Of a stretch of 64,000 nt of DNA, positions 1-58,972 are shown one piece after another (the stretch's first letter is position 1; each line of letters starts with the position of its first letter). The stretch comes from Charina bottae (Eukaryota > Chordata > Lepidosauria > Squamata > Charinaidae), in NCBI GenBank assembly GCA_023362775.1, contig JALMGJ010000014.1:2750001-2814000 (forward strand), in the 5' to 3' direction. The notes beneath the pieces are model-generated. The model was given only the letters and a program-made list of their open reading frames with translations, was not told the DNA's origin and searched no databases. A program made the position numbers and the translations under genes.

Positions 1-129
1 CGCGCGCGGGGAGGCGTGCGGAGGTGCGTGCACAGCGGCTGCCGCTGCCACCGTGCACGCACGCGCTGCCGCTTCCGGGTGGTGTGGCGACACACTTTTG
101 TGTCGCGACACACAGTTTGGAAAGCTCTG
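1..129. mobile_element. hAT-type MITE, right end only (cut by window edge)
   Basis: Ends in cagtttggaaagctctg, the same terminal repeat as the element at 5396-5657, and has the same GC-rich interior with gtgtcgcgacac. The left end is outside the window. Confidence 0.65.
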
Positions 130-3100
130 CACTAGAAACCTTCACAGCTAGTTTTAACCCGAGTTCCAGATTTGGTATTAGCTATGATACCTAGGTGGAA
201 ACAAAAATCCAATACAGTTTAGTTCATTTTTAGTCAATTTTAAGCCAACAGAGGGATGCAAAACAAGTCCTGGTCCTCCAAGAAAGTTATCCCACTGCTG
301 GTCATATTTATGCATGAGTCATTGTTCTGGACATGTCCTTTTATAGTCCATGATTTGTGCCGCTCCAATAGGGTGAGCTTCTGTTATAGAACTTCAAAGC
401 AATCCTTCCGTTTTAATTTTGGGTGTGCAGTGCGCTTCTGTAATCAGAACTTTGAGAAACTGCCATGCAGACTATATAATATGCTTCCCACTGTTTTCAT
501 AGACCATCAGTCTCTTGTCCGGTTCTGCTTGGAAATGCGTTAACATGGTTTACTTTGTAAATCAGGAAGGTTTTGCCCTTCCTTCCTTCCTCATGTCAGT
601 TTCACAAGTTGGAAACAGTTGAATCCATCCGTTTTACACATGTACATTTAAATGTCCGGGGAGCCGGCTGATTCTTATTACCTGTGAACTTTTGACCTTA
701 GTTGGTAGCTTTTATGCTCTGAAAGCAAGATTTTCCCACCCCCTGATTCCGCTATTCCCTCTTGGGGGCTTCCTTTTAATATAAATTGCAGAGTGTGGGG
801 TTTTCCCCCCTCCTTTCTGGTATCTGTACTATTGGAAACCAAAAGAAACTTCTTGTTTTCTCATTGCAAAGGGGGCATTACACTGGGAACTCTTATCCAC
901 TCTCTGTACTTTAGAGAGAGTGGCTTAGACAAAATAGCATTGGGGTCACCACCCCTCGTGAAGCCGCTGTTCTCCACCAAATTATATCTATTGGGCGTCA
1001 CTCCAGAATAATGTGTTAGCTGGATTCTGGATTTTATAACTATAGCAAGCTGAGGTTCTTTCCTCTCCATTTACTTAGCAAAATGCCCTTATGCTACCTT
1101 GTCATGGCATCCCGAATCAGCATTTTATTTATGATGGATGGGTGTGTGTGTGTTTGTGTGTGTATTTACACATACTGTAACGGGGAATGTTCATCTCAAG
1201 ATATTTTATTATAAAGTAAAGATCTATGGAAAGATAGAATTGTGTAATAATATACTATTATTTTATCTGTGGTCCTACTGTATAAAATACAGCAGCCCCA
1301 TAGTAGGGTTTGAAAGACTGGTTGGATGTAAAGGGCCAGCCAATCAAATTCTATGGAACAGTATTTCTTACCTTCCTCTCCACTCCAGTGTTGATACCAT
1401 GGTAATACTGTTCACTGCCCATATATTTGGCATCTTAAAAGGAAATCCCCCAAGCATTAAAGGGGGGGAGCAGCAAAGGAATTCCACTGAAGATCCATAT
1501 TTCTGTGTCTGTTGTTGAAAGAGGGTTAGTGTTAAACCCTAACCTTCCTTCCTTAACCTTGTGTCTCCTGTATTGTGACTTTTGGACTTCTGGAGAGCAG
1601 TAAGTTAGGGAAAAGCTGTTTTTAACTTGGAAATCTTTTAACCGCTCAGAGTCCCCTATTCGGGGAGATGGGCGGGGATAAATTTAAATAATAAATAAAT
1701 CTACAGGTTTTATAACTTAGGCAATTCAAGAGTGTTTGCTTGAGTTGACATTCTGCTAGGTATAATGTAGAGAGAAGAGGGTGTAGCAAGACAGAGCCTT
1801 TATTCAACCATCCCCGTTCTTTTTTAAAAAAAACAAACAAACTGAAATGCTTTGGAAGCTGAGGTCTGCATATAATACATTCTGTCAGCTTTCTGCAGTT
1901 ATACAGAATTGGCACATAACTATGAACAAAAAAGAGAGAAGCCAGGCTACATCAAATATTTAATCTTTTAATTAGGTACATTATAGGAGGATAAAAGCAG
2001 CATGAAAGGAACAGAAATGTAATGGTGTTCTGCACGAATATCCTGTTCAGCTACATTTTTGCATTGGATTGAGCTGCTAAATCTATGGATCATCCTGGTT
2101 TGCCAGTAGCACCAAATTCACAACATTCTCCAGCTTTCTGTGTTCAACTCATAGTACTGATTGGTTCCCTGTTTGTGCTTTTTTAAATGCTGTGTACTAA
2201 AAGGAGATGTTGTACTAGACATTGCCAATTTTCAACTCTGCTTTCATCGAGTGCTGATGTCACACTAGTGGAAACTAATTTTGACCATTGGTGTTTTGCT
2301 AAAAAAAAGAAAAAAATGTTAACATTCAGTTCATTTTTTGGCTATTCATCTGATGGGAACGGTCATAAACCAGATGCACAGCTGTTTGCTGTTGAACTTG
2401 TGAACTCCTCTTCATGCCAGAGGTTCCCTCTGCTGATAGTTAAGAAGCTGGGGGACTGAATACTGTAGTGATCTGAATGGTCCACGCTCAACTACATCTA
2501 ATAATTTGGATAACAAGAGCAAGAATGTAGACTTCTATTGAAGCTATATTCCGAACTGCAGTTTCAAGTTTACAGTAGGGCAGTTGAGGCACTCAAAACC
2601 CCAGCTTTCATTTTTACAAAACTCTGGTTTTCCTCGGGATTCTGTGCCTGCAAAAAGCTCCCTATTTGGGGGGGAGGGCAATATTGTAGGCGCTGGAAAG
2701 AGATTATATTCTCCCCAGTGCTCTTTCCCAAAAAATCCCAGTTTATGAAAGATGACCCTTTTTTAAGACAAGCGGGGTGATGTCAGAAAGTACTCCTATC
2801 CGCAGTCAAGTTAATCTGTAGATTTCATTGCATCAGAAAATAGTGTAAATTATCTGCAATTTTTAATGGGCTTGTACTGAAAAACCTGGGGAACCTGGGA
2901 CGTATTAGCTTCAGAACTCAGGGGACTGTTATCTCTGGGTAGCAAGCCATAGCACATGATTATTGACTCGTATCTGGGTCTAGCTGTTGCTTGTAGTGTT
3001 GGGCAAAAAGAAGGATCTTTCTTTGCAGTGCTGCGGGTGACTAAGTTCTGTGCATGTTGGACCTCAATTTAGCATTCACATTATGCAAATTACCAAATTT

Positions 3101-5387
3101 ATAACTAATTCTGCTTCCATAATTAAGTTGGGCAAGAAACTTGTATTTTTTTCCTTCCAACATGGAATGCTGGGCTGAAGAAGAATTTGGTGGGGGGACA
3201 CAAGAGTATGGGGAATTGAATTTCTACAGTTCTGTACTGGTGAGACCCCAGCGTAGTTGGAGACAGAAAAAAATAACAAGGAGAGAAGTCAAATGACGAA
3301 GACCTAGACTCTGAAATCTCTACACTTGCTTTGGCTTTTGAACTTCCTATCTGAAAGTCCCAGAGAAAGCTGTGTACATATGGATCCATTGAAGGTAAAG
3401 GCATATTTTACCTCCATAGCATATTTACCCATTAGTAATCTCAAGAGTTTCAGCCTATAATACAACAGTATGCTTCAATAATATTGGTTCTGAAGAGATT
3501 ATATCGATTGCACCACCATTTTCATATTCTGAGACTTTTTTCCTGCTGCTGCGGCTGGAGTTGATAGTAGTTATCAAAGCAGGCATCCTCTGCACTGCTG
3601 AATTCCATAAGCCACTGAGGATGTGGAGAGCTAGTGAGTCTAGGTCTGACTGCGATGCTGCTCTCTAAGAAGCCCTAATTTGTACTAATGGCTGGGTGCA
3701 TCGTATTTTCTAGAGAGAGCTGCAGAAGGAGGAGGAGTGCCTAGCTGCAACCTGTTTGCTACCAAAGTCATAAAGATTTGGAACAGATACTTGGGCTGCA
3801 ACATGGAAGAAAGTGCCATTGAATTCTAAAACTTGCTTTTTGGTAGAGATTTCTGTGTAGGGTTACACCAGTGGAGCCACTTTGTTGGTATATGCAGGGG
3901 AATTGAACATGAGTAATGGCATGACATCCACGTAGAATTGCCATTAGGTAGTATCTGCTTGTGAAGAATCTCCTACTCCTTGAATTTCCCCCATTGTTGC
4001 TTTCTTGCTGGCACAAAGCAAGCAGTGAGGAATGAGCTGTCCATGTTCACTTATTTCACTTCCAAATCCAACATCTGGCCAAGATCCTTGGCATAGTACT
4101 TGGAAAGGGCAATACGTGCCAACCTTGGGACAGCTAGTAAGGCACAATGACATGCAGAAATCACTTATTTGAGATACCCAGGGACTGAAGATTTTTCTGC
4201 ACATAAGTCCATAAAGGATCATGTTAACTGGAAAGACATCTTACATAATGATTAAACATAAAACCGCTAAAGTTTTGTTTTTGTTTATACTCTGATTCAT
4301 GTACTTTTGTGGAAGAAATATAATTTCCCTTTTCCAAGAAACAGCATTGTATTTCAGTGTTCGAGAACTTGCTCCAAATATAAGGCAGTCAATTGAATGA
4401 TTTCAATAAACTTTAAGTTTTTAAAAAAAGAAAAAGTGTGGAACTACTTTGTTTAAATATTTAGTTTCCTAGCCAGAATCTCTGATGCGCATGGATCTTG
4501 CTGGATTAAGTTTTAGCTTCTCACCTCTGCTTGGTTGCCCTGCTTTAGGAAAACTTCACAGACAGTGAGCTGTTTCTTCAAAGCAGAACTTTTTCAAGTA
4601 CTCCCCCCAAAATTTGTAAAGCTAGAAGATTTTACATGTATTATTCTGCTTCAATGCATGGATCTATGATTCATTTGTAGACATTTTAATTGCGGGAACA
4701 TTGAGATAAGTGGCAAAGGGCAATAGTGTTTAAGTTGATATATGCTTTGTCTTCACTTTACAAAGAGTTCCAGAACTTTGCAGCATAGAATAGCATTCAG
4801 GAAAAAAGTTCTCCCTGTTCTGTTCCCCCCCCCCACTTTTTTTTTTAAAGAACCTGGAGGTGAGACGCTTCTCTCTTTAAAAGGAAGATGTGATGTTTTT
4901 TTCCTGGTTTCCTGAATTCTTAAAAGCAAGTTTATGAGGATGACAGAAGATTAAACTAAGATCCCTCTTCCAAATATTTGACGTGTGGGAAAAAATTGCA
5001 ATTCTGAAAGTCAAAAAAAACAAGTTTAAAAATGAAGCATTTGTAATAGTTCGTATGTTGGGGAGAAATGATTTTCAAGTGGCAGTTGGGAACATGTCTT
5101 GGTGTTTACAAAACTCAAGCATTTGTTATTTATATCATTAGGATCCAAAATCAGTTTCTGCCTGGTGCCTGGTCTCAATGTGGCTTGTTTGATTTTGATT
5201 TCATACAAAAAAATCTCATGTGTATAATCTACTTGCACAGTCTTTAAGAGCATAAGAATTCTATCCATTTTTAAGATTGCTTGTGAGTGGGATCTTCAAA
5301 GCCTTATGTATCATATTCTTTATTGGAGGAACAGCTCAACTGACTTGTTGTATAAATAGTCTTGGAAGGTGAATAGTGTCATAAATC
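130..5387. other. Intergenic flank, no gene recognised
   Basis: AT-rich DNA without convincing exons. It holds a TG microsatellite (~1139-1165), a short LINE 3' end (1638-1702), and an AATAAA at about 4405 that could belong to an upstream gene such as TBCEL; no TBCEL coding sequence was seen. Confidence 0.4.
1638..1702 (+). mobile_element. 3' end of L2/CR1-like LINE (or SINE using its tail)
   Basis: Sequence of the form accgctcagagtcccc, then gggagatgggcgggg, then an AAAT-rich tail. The same 3' end occurs at 11068-11128, 17882-17975, 29962-30018, 32904-33035, 59437-59515 and 62880-62960, where it follows LINE coding sequence. Confidence 0.7.
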
Positions 5388-5395
5388 ATCTAGAT

Positions 5396-5657
5396 CATAG
5401 CTTTCCAAACTCTGTTGTGACACAGTACTGTGTCGCCTGTGGTGCCCAGGTGTGTCGCAAGAAAACCCGGAAGCGCTGATGGCGTGTTGCTGGTGGTGCG
5501 TGCAGCAGCAGCAGGCCATCAGCACTTCCAGGTTTTCGCACAACACACCAGGACGCCGCTGCGGCGCGCAAAAACCCAGAAGCACCACAGCGGCGCTTCC
5601 GGGTTTTCGCGCACCGCTGTTGCTGTGTCGCCAACGTGAAGAGTTTGGAAAGCCCTG
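5396..5657. mobile_element. hAT-type MITE with 8-bp target duplication
   Basis: 262-bp non-coding element. Its ends are inverted copies (catagctttccaaactct at left, agagtttggaaagccctg at right). It is flanked by an 8-bp duplication atctagat at 5388-5395 and 5658-5665, the length typical of hAT transposons. The interior is GC-rich, with inverted segments around cccggaagcgctgat. Confidence 0.85.
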
Positions 5658-5665
5658 ATCTAGAT

Positions 5666-8249
5666 ACAAGTTACCAAGATTGGTGTTGGTCTAAAGATTG
5701 CAGTTTGTCAACTGTTTATGAAATGGCAAGCGTGAGATCATTGTTGATCTTAGCACAAATGCAAATCTGTTTTATAATGCTTTCTCATTCTGAATGGCCA
5801 AATGTTTTTAAAGGCAAAGTGCTTTCTGTGGCTCAAGCGAACAAAACTGCAACATGGGAGTTGCCAACTTCTCAGCCCGTGACTGTTTCACTGCCTTTAA
5901 CAGCAACGAGATCTGTCCAGAAACCTGCTCATGTTCTGGCTTTTGAAGTCAGATGGTGTGTTTCCTGAAACGTTTACAGTCCTGAAATGATTTTCTTTCA
6001 GCTTCTTTTTACAATAGGTCATCGAAACGTAAGCCCAAAGTAAGAAATACATGAAACTGTAAATCCACACTGATTCCTTCCTAGACATCAATCTGGGTAT
6101 TAAATAAGCTAGGAAAAAGTTAACTTTGCTTCAAAGGTCCCTTGCTCATGTGTGGGTTTAGTTCTTATGCTCTTTAATGCTAATTTTGTAACACTATATA
6201 GACCCTCCCTCAGTAGCACAAAGGAAGGGATGCCTTTTTTTCTGTACTTTTTTTCCCTAAGTGAAAAGTGATTCTGATCAAAACAGCCTCCTACGTAGTT
6301 CTTCCAGCCTTGACATTTCCCTCCTGGATCTCCTGGAAGGTTTAAGTTTTCAGAAAGAGATTGCTCCAGGTTTACAGCCCATTTCTGATTCACACTTTTG
6401 ATTAGCCAACGTACCATTAAAGATTTGAAATGCAAAACGGATTCATTATTAATTAAAACTCTTAAGGAAAAACATTTATTTAGTTTTGTCTTCAGTTGAA
6501 AAACAAAGGATTTTTGGAAGCATCAACCATTCACCATTGGCAGAAGGTTATTGACATGTGTCCTTCATTGACATAAGTTTTCCCAGAGTTTATCAAAACT
6601 TGGTTTCAAATTTCAGATATAATTTTGCTTCGCTCTGCCACAAACCAGGTTGGTGATTTTTTTTCCATATATATATATATATATATTTAAAATTTGTATT
6701 TCTTGTTTTAAAGGGTATTTTTTTTAAAATCCTGCATTGTAAACTGTCTTTTGGAGATATGTTTTTGTGATAGCAATTTTATGTTTTTCGTACACCAGCC
6801 ACTTAGTTTGCTTATATTTGTCTGGTATCTCAGAAACCAGATAAAAAGCAATACATCCTCTGTAATGGGAACACTGAATGTGGTTGATTGCTGAATTGTA
6901 TGTCATATTTCTTCTAATATCGGCTTCTGTTCCCAATTATATAGAGAAAAAGGCAAACAATTCAGCTCCCTTGTTCACTTAACATCACGCTTAAATTGCT
7001 TCTGTGTAATGAGGTATAATTCTTTTAACATATTGTAATTTCTACATTTTGTAATTAATACATTGCAGTCATACATTTCAGGAAAATTAATCAGCATACC
7101 TAAATAGGCAGCGCATCTCTGTGTGCGTGTATATATGCACACACATACATAATACATAGACACAGTTTACAGAACAACATGATTGAATAGTCTTTAAAGA
7201 CTCAGCCAAGGTGAGATATAGTGGTAAAAGGGTGATTGTGTACAAATGCAGTGAATCACAGAAAGACAGAACTCCAGAAAAAGATAGTTCTGAGCACTGA
7301 TACTCAAATGATTATTCCCCCTCTCTTGCCAATCTCCCAGGACAGATGTATGGTAGAAATAAGTAGCTGCAACCAAGTCCTACTGTAACAAAATAAGAAT
7401 AGAATACAAATTTTGCCTCTACAGTAATGTAACTTTAAAATGGGGAGCAAATAGTGATAAAACGACATGCACTTTACCATAAAGTCTCTTTCCGTATTCA
7501 ATAATGTATGATAACTTCTACTGCCCCCCCCCAATAATTAAAACATTCTATAGGATGTATGTATTATTTATGTAATTTTTAGCTCCTCTTCCTAACCCAC
7601 ATCTCTACCAAATTCTTTGCAAGATGGGTATTCTTATAATGCAGAAGATTAGCCTCTACATCCTTGTCTGTATTTCCAAATTCTGAGTCAAGAAATGTTA
7701 AGTATTCTTCATCTCACCAGCTGGTTTAGCAAGTGGGGGGGAGAGGGGATTAGTTTAATCGAGGTTTAAAGTCTTTCTGCAATGAGAGCACTCCATGTTC
7801 GATAATTGCCTCTCATTTTAGTATACAATGAAAAGCTATTCAGCCAAAAGCTTTGTACTGGGGAGATCATGGAGAAACTGTTTGGGGTTATTAAAGGATT
7901 GAATGTTTCCTCTGAGTGAGGTTCACGAGAAATCCTATTTACTGCTGACCGAGAAACTTCAGTCCTAACCCATCCTTAGATTGCACTTTTCATCTGAACC
8001 CATCATATAAAACAAACAATTTACTTCTCTTTCCTCCCCTCAGCTAACAAGGATGCTGACAACTCCTGGCTAATTAAGGCACTTTAGATCTGCAAACGCT
8101 AAAAAAACTTCATTCCCCAAATTTCTAGGCTAATCAGTCAATTTGGAGGTTCCCTGATTGACATAATCTTTAATGGAGAATTGATTAAATAATTCATGTG
8201 AATCATTATTTGTTACACTTTCTGGTTTTTGGTTTTTTCCTCCTCCTAG
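5666..8249. other. 5' flank of TECTA
   Basis: AT-rich. It contains an AT dinucleotide run at 6668-6687. The non-coding first exon and promoter of TECTA may lie here or further upstream; none could be identified. Confidence 0.3.
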
Positions 8250-8250
8250 G

Positions 8251-53650
<45,400 letters not shown>

Positions 53651-56287
53651 GTCCCTATAGGATAAACACATACAGCCCTAAACCTGCAATCCACGTGATT
53701 GTCCAACACCATTTGTGACAACACATTTTTGGGTCTGTTGCAGCACTGGGGTTGTTGGCCTTATTAATGAAGTTGTAAAAATGTAACAGGGCACCAGGTT
53801 CTTCTACACTTTCAGGAGGAGATCTGCAAGATGCATAGCCAGTAGTTGATTGTTACGTCTTCCTCTTCTGAGAATCCACGTTTGTCTTCATATTTACAGA
53901 AATCTCTGTACACTCCTGATTATTAAATTTTGCAGGAAAACATCTGGGCAGCTTGGCTACTTTCTGAGCTTGGGGTGGGGAGGGAAACTAAGGGGCAAGA
54001 AGGGCTCCTGGGTGTCAGGGATTTGGCTTCCCAAACCATCCATCGCTGAGCTTACATCGGCCTACAGCTGTTTCGTTTATTGAGGTTTTAATGAGTTCTG
54101 CGTAGCCAGGGGTTGATACCCAGCATCCTCTCCAGAGGGCTAAAAAACATCAAGAGATGGAGAAAACCTTTGTGCCCTGAAACATGCCCCTAGTCTCGAT
54201 TACAATTACACTGTAGCCACTCCCACACTTTTTTTAAGGAAGATTTTCACTTCTTAAGTTTTGGGTAGCCTCCTTCTTCTAGAGGAGTTTACCTGAATAG
54301 CTTTAAAATTAAACATGGGGCACAAGGCCATGTTTCTTGGCAGCCTTCCGTTTTGTGAAGAATGCTTAGATTTGGGACTTCAGAAAACACCCTGTGGTAC
54401 AATTAGGCATACTGTAATGTTTTTCTTGACATGCTGGTCAAGAAAAATGCTTTGAATACACTCTGCTGTAAAGGTTTGGAAACACCATGAGCCTATCCAT
54501 GTCGCTGATTGGGGTTTAACAAGCGTCCTTCCTCCCCAGAAGAAAAAAGAAAAGAAATAGGTTGTTTTCTGGTGGGTGTCTACAAGGGATCACTAAGGAT
54601 CTCTGCAAGGCAAGAATTTCATCCCACAACATATGGTAGTTGATTGCAAAGGGGCTGAGTAAATATGATGGTTTCATAGTTTGTTCTCTAATTTCAGTGA
54701 ATTTTAGATAAATTAAATGATGAAGATGGCCATAAATTTTCACGCTCCTTTTTATCGTGCATTTGCATACAAAAATACAGAAATATTTGTAAAATAATTG
54801 TATTTCACAGCCTGTAGGCTAAAAGCAAACATTTTATCTTTTGGACCTATAAATCCATCAGTATTTGGCATTAGCATCACTTCCATATAAACTTGTGAGC
54901 TTCCTGGAAGTACCTGGCTGGTCCCTGGGAAAAACTAAATGCTGAAAAGCTTGGAATTGATTCAACAGGACACTTACTGTACCTTCCAAACCCCTGATGC
55001 AACTACTGTTTTTTCTGTCCCTAAAAAAGTAATAAGAAACCCTACTCCCAGCCATGCATGCTCCTTAGAGTAAACTCATCTTTTGTTCTCCAACAGATCT
55101 TCCTTGTCCTCCTTTGCTATTTCATTTGGCTTTATTTCACTGAAAATTTGGATGAAAAGGGAAAAGGGAGGGCAAGAGCTTGACCTGAAGAAACAAGCAT
55201 AAAGCTTTCTTTAACTGAGGTCTTCATATGTAAAAAGGATCCAGGCTCTGTTGAACAGAAAGAAAAGGACAGAACAAAAAACACCCCACCCTCATTAACA
55301 CAAACCACAGCATTGTTTTTTTATAACTCCCCTCAGGTTAGAGTTGAATATACTGGAGCCCAGAGAAACAGAAACTCTCTGTCCTGCCAACCTTTCACAT
55401 TTTATGATCTATTTTTAAATTGCTTTGCAGTACAACATGAATCTAATATTTGCTACCTCTACTTCCATCTCCTGGAGGTGGTTGTTTACATATCCCTGCT
55501 TTGCAATAACTTCACACCACTGTGGTTTCTCTCTCCTCATTATCAAACACAGTCCTTGAGTGTCAATATGCCCGTCAATCTGCAAAGCTTGCATACGGAA
55601 GGAAGCCGTGTGCAATATGTGGACAAGAAGCAACAATTCAGGACATTGCAAACCCATGGACAAATTTAACTCAGAGTCGTACAACAAGCCATTAGATGGG
55701 TTCTTAATTTTGTAAGGAAATTAAAATAAAAGCTGAGTGTCATGGTCCTAGATTTCTGCACCACAAAACTCTTATGTTCTACAATTAGACCTTTAGAATT
55801 GGGAGAATGATGTTAAATTTAACAAGATAAGGCAGAATTGAATATTTAATAAATGAATTTTAAAAACAAGGGAAACACCAGTAGGTTTGAAACATCTTAC
55901 AATTACAGCCACACTACGGAGGAAGGATGCCTGCAGAGTGAGCAAGCATGATCCTGGTTTGCACATGAAGTAGAACGGAGTCAGCCTGAGTGGCACTTCT
56001 CCAGTCTGCCGTATTTGTGACCTACCATTCCAAACCCCCTTCCGGACCAGCACTGGGAATACTCTCCAAGCCCTCAGAAACAGTTTGACCGGATATATCA
56101 TTCTGCAGCAATGGGTTCTATTTTTCTCCAACCCCTTTTCCTCCTCAAGAACGTAGACAGTCAATGACCTTAAGCTGAAGATAGACTGGGCTTCATCTGC
56201 TGATTCCTTTATTCAAATGTGTTTATTTATATGACATCAATAAACCTTTAGAAAGCAACAAGTATAAAATTTTATATAAATTATATA
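53651..56287. other. TECTA 3' UTR and proximal intergenic DNA
   Basis: No coding sequence recognised. Part is presumably 3' UTR. AATAAA at 55725 is the best candidate for its end. Confidence 0.4.
55725..55730 (+). terminator. Candidate polyadenylation signal downstream of TECTA
   Basis: A canonical AATAAA hexamer about 2.1 kb past the TECTA stop. No canonical AATAAA was noticed nearer, although ATTAAA-like variants occur close to 53920. It could equally be chance in AT-rich DNA. Confidence 0.25.
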
Positions 56288-56365
56288 AAAGAGGAGGAGG
56301 AAGGAGTATTAGGTATGTTAGCCGCCTTGAGTTATTTATAAAAATAATAAAGGTGGGATAGAATA
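56288..56365 (+). mobile_element. SINE 3' fragment with L2-like tail
   Basis: gaggaggaaggagtattagg, ttagccgccttgagttattt and aaaaataataaaggtgggat match the tail of the SINE at 50095-50865 in the opposite orientation. Confidence 0.7.
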
Positions 56366-56373
56366 TATATATA

Positions 56374-56717
56374 TGGGTCAGATAATAAGAACCCAGATGA
56401 AAATATCCATTTAGGATATTGTAATCCATTTACTGTTAGGGATAGATCGTCATGGATAAGATCTACCTATGTGGTCGCTAGGAGTCGAAAATGACTTGAT
56501 GGTGCGTAATCAATTTACTGCAACAATCAAGTCATGACATAAAAGTGAAGACAGTATTTTCAGTCTAGCAAATAATATCACAACAGTCAAGTCAAGTCAT
56601 TTTCGACTCCTAGCGACCACATAGGTAGATCTTATCCATGACGATCTATCCCTAACAGTAAATGGATTACAATATCCTAAATGGATATTTTCATCTGGGT
56701 TCTTATTATCTGACCCA
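56374..56717. repeat. Perfect palindrome with 126-bp arms
   Basis: 56374-56499 is the exact reverse complement of 56592-56717, around a 92-base spacer. The arms contain atggataagatctacctatg and gtcgctaggagtcgaaaatg. The latter resembles the 3' end of RTE-type retroposons, so the inverted unit includes repeat-derived DNA. Confidence 0.95.
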
Positions 56718-57929
56718 GTATTATTTATTAATACAAGTGAGTTCTTAAACCACAATGATGGAAAGCTGTGCTCAGAATATAATTTATGCTTATGCCTGGT
56801 TCTTCCTTGTAAAACGAACAAAAGCATTCTTTGAAAATTCAACACTTGTGTGCCTGAGTGTTACAAAAGACCATCTTATCTCTGAATATCTCAGAGGCCT
56901 TCAGATACCCAGGTAGGATACGTGGAATGGATTTATGTTCCATTAATTTGTCTAACTCCCCAACCCCCCTTAATGCTCTGCAAGCTATCAACTGTTACCA
57001 TGTTTTAAGCAAGTTGTTTATTGTGTACTGCATTATGGAGCATTATCAGTCACTGAAAATGTATTCCAATCGAGAATTATCCTGACACATTCAGTGTATT
57101 TTGAAAATGGCTATTATGCCAAGCTTCCCAGTGATCTGCCTAGGCAAATAAAGGATTTGGCTGAATTCATGGTTGTTATATATACTATCCCCTCCCCCAC
57201 CCTTTAAAATACTACTTTGATGTTGAGAAGCACTTTCGGGGAGGAAATATTTTGCTTGGGGTACAACTAAAAAGTGACAGGTGGCATAGAATTTATAAAC
57301 TACACTAGGTAGTTTCAATCGAAGAGAATAATAGTAAACTAGTAAATTAATAAACTAGGTAGTTTATAAATCCCAATGGGGAGCTTATTGTAGTGAAGGC
57401 TGCTTTCTATAAAACCAAGAGCTGCTCAGCCTCATCTGTAACCCTATTATAGAAAGTAGGGACAGATATCAATTGCAAAACTGGGGTAAGTCTCTACCAT
57501 GCCCATCCTGTTGATCTTACTATGCATCAGTCAATCTAAATTGAAGTGGCATATGATTAGAGTACTCCCATCAAGTATTTAAGCCCAACAGAGCGAGCAT
57601 ACTAGGAAAGATGATTTCTGAGAAATCAAAGAAATTTCCTTTCATACCACTCCTGAGGCTTAAGTTATATTCTTGTTTATAGCCTCTAGAGTCTAGACCC
57701 TAACAGATAATTTAATGCCATGGCTTTCAACCAGCAATATCCAAAAAAGTGGTGGGATGAGTAGGTAAAATTCTAAGTCAGTCTTAAATGAGGACCATGA
57801 TTCTGTATGCTAAAATGCTATATAAATTTGTGTACCTCACTGTGACTAAAACTAATTATTTCATTGGGGTTTGGGTTGAGCAAGAAATAAATACAACACT
57901 TTTAATAATTACATTCTAATTATCTACAA
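56718..57929. other. Intergenic DNA
   Basis: AT-rich, nothing recognised. Confidence 0.5.
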
Positions 57930-58903
57930 GAGCTGCTTCTGACTCTTTGTGACCTGGTGAAATCATTTTGCCAGAATATGTCGGCTTCTCCGAGTTCTTG
58001 TAAGCTCCATTGTGTCAACAGTGAGTATCTAGCCACCTTGTCTTCTGTTAGCCAATTTTCGATTACTTTTGATTATTCCAAGTATCAAGACCTTTTCCAA
58101 TGACTCGTCTTCACATTATGTGTCCAAATATTTAGCTCTATTATTAGTGCTTCCAGGGAGTAGTCTAGCTTTATTTATGATTTTTCTTCTTCTTACAGTT
58201 CAAGCAGTTCTCAATCACTTTTCCAACACTACAATTCAAAGTTCATTTTCCTTCTTTTGGGCATTTTCATGGTTCAGCTTTCTTTCTTTTTTTTAAATAA
58301 AAATGTTATTAAAGTTTCAGAAAAGATTAAAATACAAAACACAGAAAAGTTAGAATACAGAATTAAAGAAAAAAGAGAGAAACATAAAAAGTGCAATAGC
58401 AAGAAAATTACAAAGATGACTTCCAACCTTCTCCAACACAGATATAAGTACTATTAAACTACCTTAGTATCTTACTCTTAAACTTTAGTTAACAGTATTT
58501 CTATAAAAACAAACCAGTTAATCATCAAAACCCAAAATCAAAACTTAATTTTTTTCAGTTACAAGCAAATAGTCCAAAAGCGGTTTCCAAGTAGAAACAA
58601 ATCCAGTCACAGTATGGTCTCTTATAAGTGCTGTCAGTTTTGCCACCTGCGCCAACTCCATTAGTTTCACCATCCATTCTTCTGGTGTGGGAATTTGTGC
58701 ATCTTTCCATCTTTGTGCATACAGAAGTCTTACTGCTGTTATCATATACAAAAACAAAGCCCCATATTTTCTTTTCAATTGTTGGTCCATCAAGCCCAAA
58801 ATAAACAGTTCTGGTTTCAATTGTATATCCACCTTAACTATCTTTTGAATTATAATGCACATTCCCTCCCAAAATGCTTTTGCCTTCTCATAAGCCCACC
58901 AAA

Positions 58904-58972
58904 AACGGAGATGAGCACCGGCCCCTAGAGTCGGACACGACTGTACAAATGTGCGGGGGGAACCTTTACCTT
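58904..58972 (+). mobile_element. Sauria SINE 3' fragment with 13-bp target duplication
   Basis: Only the last ~70 bases of the SINE (aacggagatgagcaccggcc to aacctttacctt), flanked by perfect taagcccaccaaa copies at 58891-58903 and 58973-58985. It sits inside the L1. Confidence 0.9.

Noticed and set aside
4380..4440. AATAAA near 4405 as the end of TBCEL
   Set aside because: Possible from synteny, but no upstream coding exon was recognised to support it.
5395..5669. Overlapping open frames on both strands, which might suggest small proteins
   Set aside because: All lie inside the hAT MITE at 5396-5657 and reflect its GC-rich inverted structure.
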